A stretch of 41,011 nt of DNA, taken from the NCBI GenBank assembly GCA_011605865.1, contig JAAOZI010000043.1, positions 1-41,011 on the forward strand, read 5' to 3'. Position numbers and translations under genes: made by a program. Below, in pieces: positions 40,927 to 41,011 of this stretch (position 1 is the stretch's first letter; every line of letters starts with the position of its first letter). Source of the DNA: Archaeoglobales archaeon. Its GTDB lineage: Archaea; Halobacteriota; Archaeoglobi; Archaeoglobales; Archaeoglobaceae. The notes under the pieces were generated by a model that searched no databases, was not told where the DNA came from, and saw only the letters and a list, made by a program, of their open reading frames with translations.

Positions 40927-41011
40927 ATGCCCGTGCTTCAGGGGACACCGGTTTTGATCCTTAAAGAAGGCACGCAGAGAACAGTTGGAAGGGATGCGCA
41001 GAGGATGAACA
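40927..41011 (+). CDS. Thermosome (group II chaperonin) subunit, partial
   Basis: Only the first 28 codons are inside the window, MPVLQGTPVLILKEGTQRTV and then GRDAQRMN. This is the conserved N-terminus of thermosome subunits, ATP-driven protein-folding rings of archaea. The gene runs off the window edge. The promoter and strong ribosome-binding site fit a highly expressed, heat-induced gene. Whether it is the alpha or beta subunit cannot be told from this fragment. Confidence 0.93.
   Translation, partial: MPVLQGTPVLILKEGTQRTVGRDAQRMN

Overview
The window is a gene-dense piece of a euryarchaeal chromosome. The order of S10/spc-type ribosomal genes, the eukaryote-like ribosomal proteins (eS4, eL19, eL32, eL37, eL40), a histone, an LSm protein, Rpo3 with ferredoxin-type cysteines, archaeal GlyS, CofD (coenzyme F420) and the start of a thermosome gene all point to Archaea. 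F420 biosynthesis, a CcmA/CcmB-like pair and the general sequence style suggest an Archaeoglobales-type thermophile. That last step is inference; no 16S rRNA or marker comparison was possible. Many first genes of transcripts have a TATA-like box 24-28 bases before the start codon, which implies leaderless mRNAs. Internal genes mostly have GGAGGTGA-type ribosome-binding sites and overlapping stops and starts.

Layout. (1) 65-993: a histone gene and, convergent to it, a cupin-type glucose-6-phosphate isomerase. (2) 1086-17206: one long + strand run of cbf5, a SPOUT-type RNA methyltransferase, the complete S10/spc-like order (rpl3 to rpl15, including rnp1 and rps4e), secY, a DUF106/Oxa1-superfamily insertase, cytidylate kinase and an orphan ABC-2 permease. 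Two short genes are easily missed: uS14 (9760-9912) and eL40 (27614-27766, minus). (3) 17174-20245, minus strand: argG, a CinA-like protein and pyrC, tightly overlapping. Divergent from them are a TatD-like hydrolase and dCMP deaminase. (4) 21566-27595: a six-gene operon of membrane-anchored, sequon-rich, pilin-like proteins, including an 896-residue protein with a split and altered von Willebrand A domain. This is the most interesting segment. (5) 27614-32486: eL40 (minus), then rps13-rps4-rps11-rpo3, running by overlap into hisA, hisB and a CcmAB-like ABC transporter. (6) 32544-34320: lsm-rpl37e-purF. (7) 34297-37940: a small zinc-ribbon membrane protein (minus), then leaderless glyS-cofD and a radical SAM protein. 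(8) 37941-41011: a small uncertain ORF, a YdjM-like membrane protein, GDP-mannose-type sugar nucleotide enzyme ManC (minus), a HEPN-MNT toxin-antitoxin pair, and the beginning of a thermosome subunit cut by the window edge.

How the genes fit together. Most of the window builds ribosomes and the machinery linked to them: rRNA modification (Cbf5, SPOUT), RNase P (Rpp29), RNA polymerase (Rpo3), secretion (SecY, DUF106) and tRNA charging (GlyS). Metabolic genes for pyrimidines, arginine, histidine, purines and F420 are attached by translational overlaps. The pilin-like operon is an accessory surface module that lies between cmk and rps13, a junction that is close or contiguous in many archaea. 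No tRNA, rRNA, CRISPR array or intact insertion sequence was found, and no gene-free stretch exceeds 300 bases.
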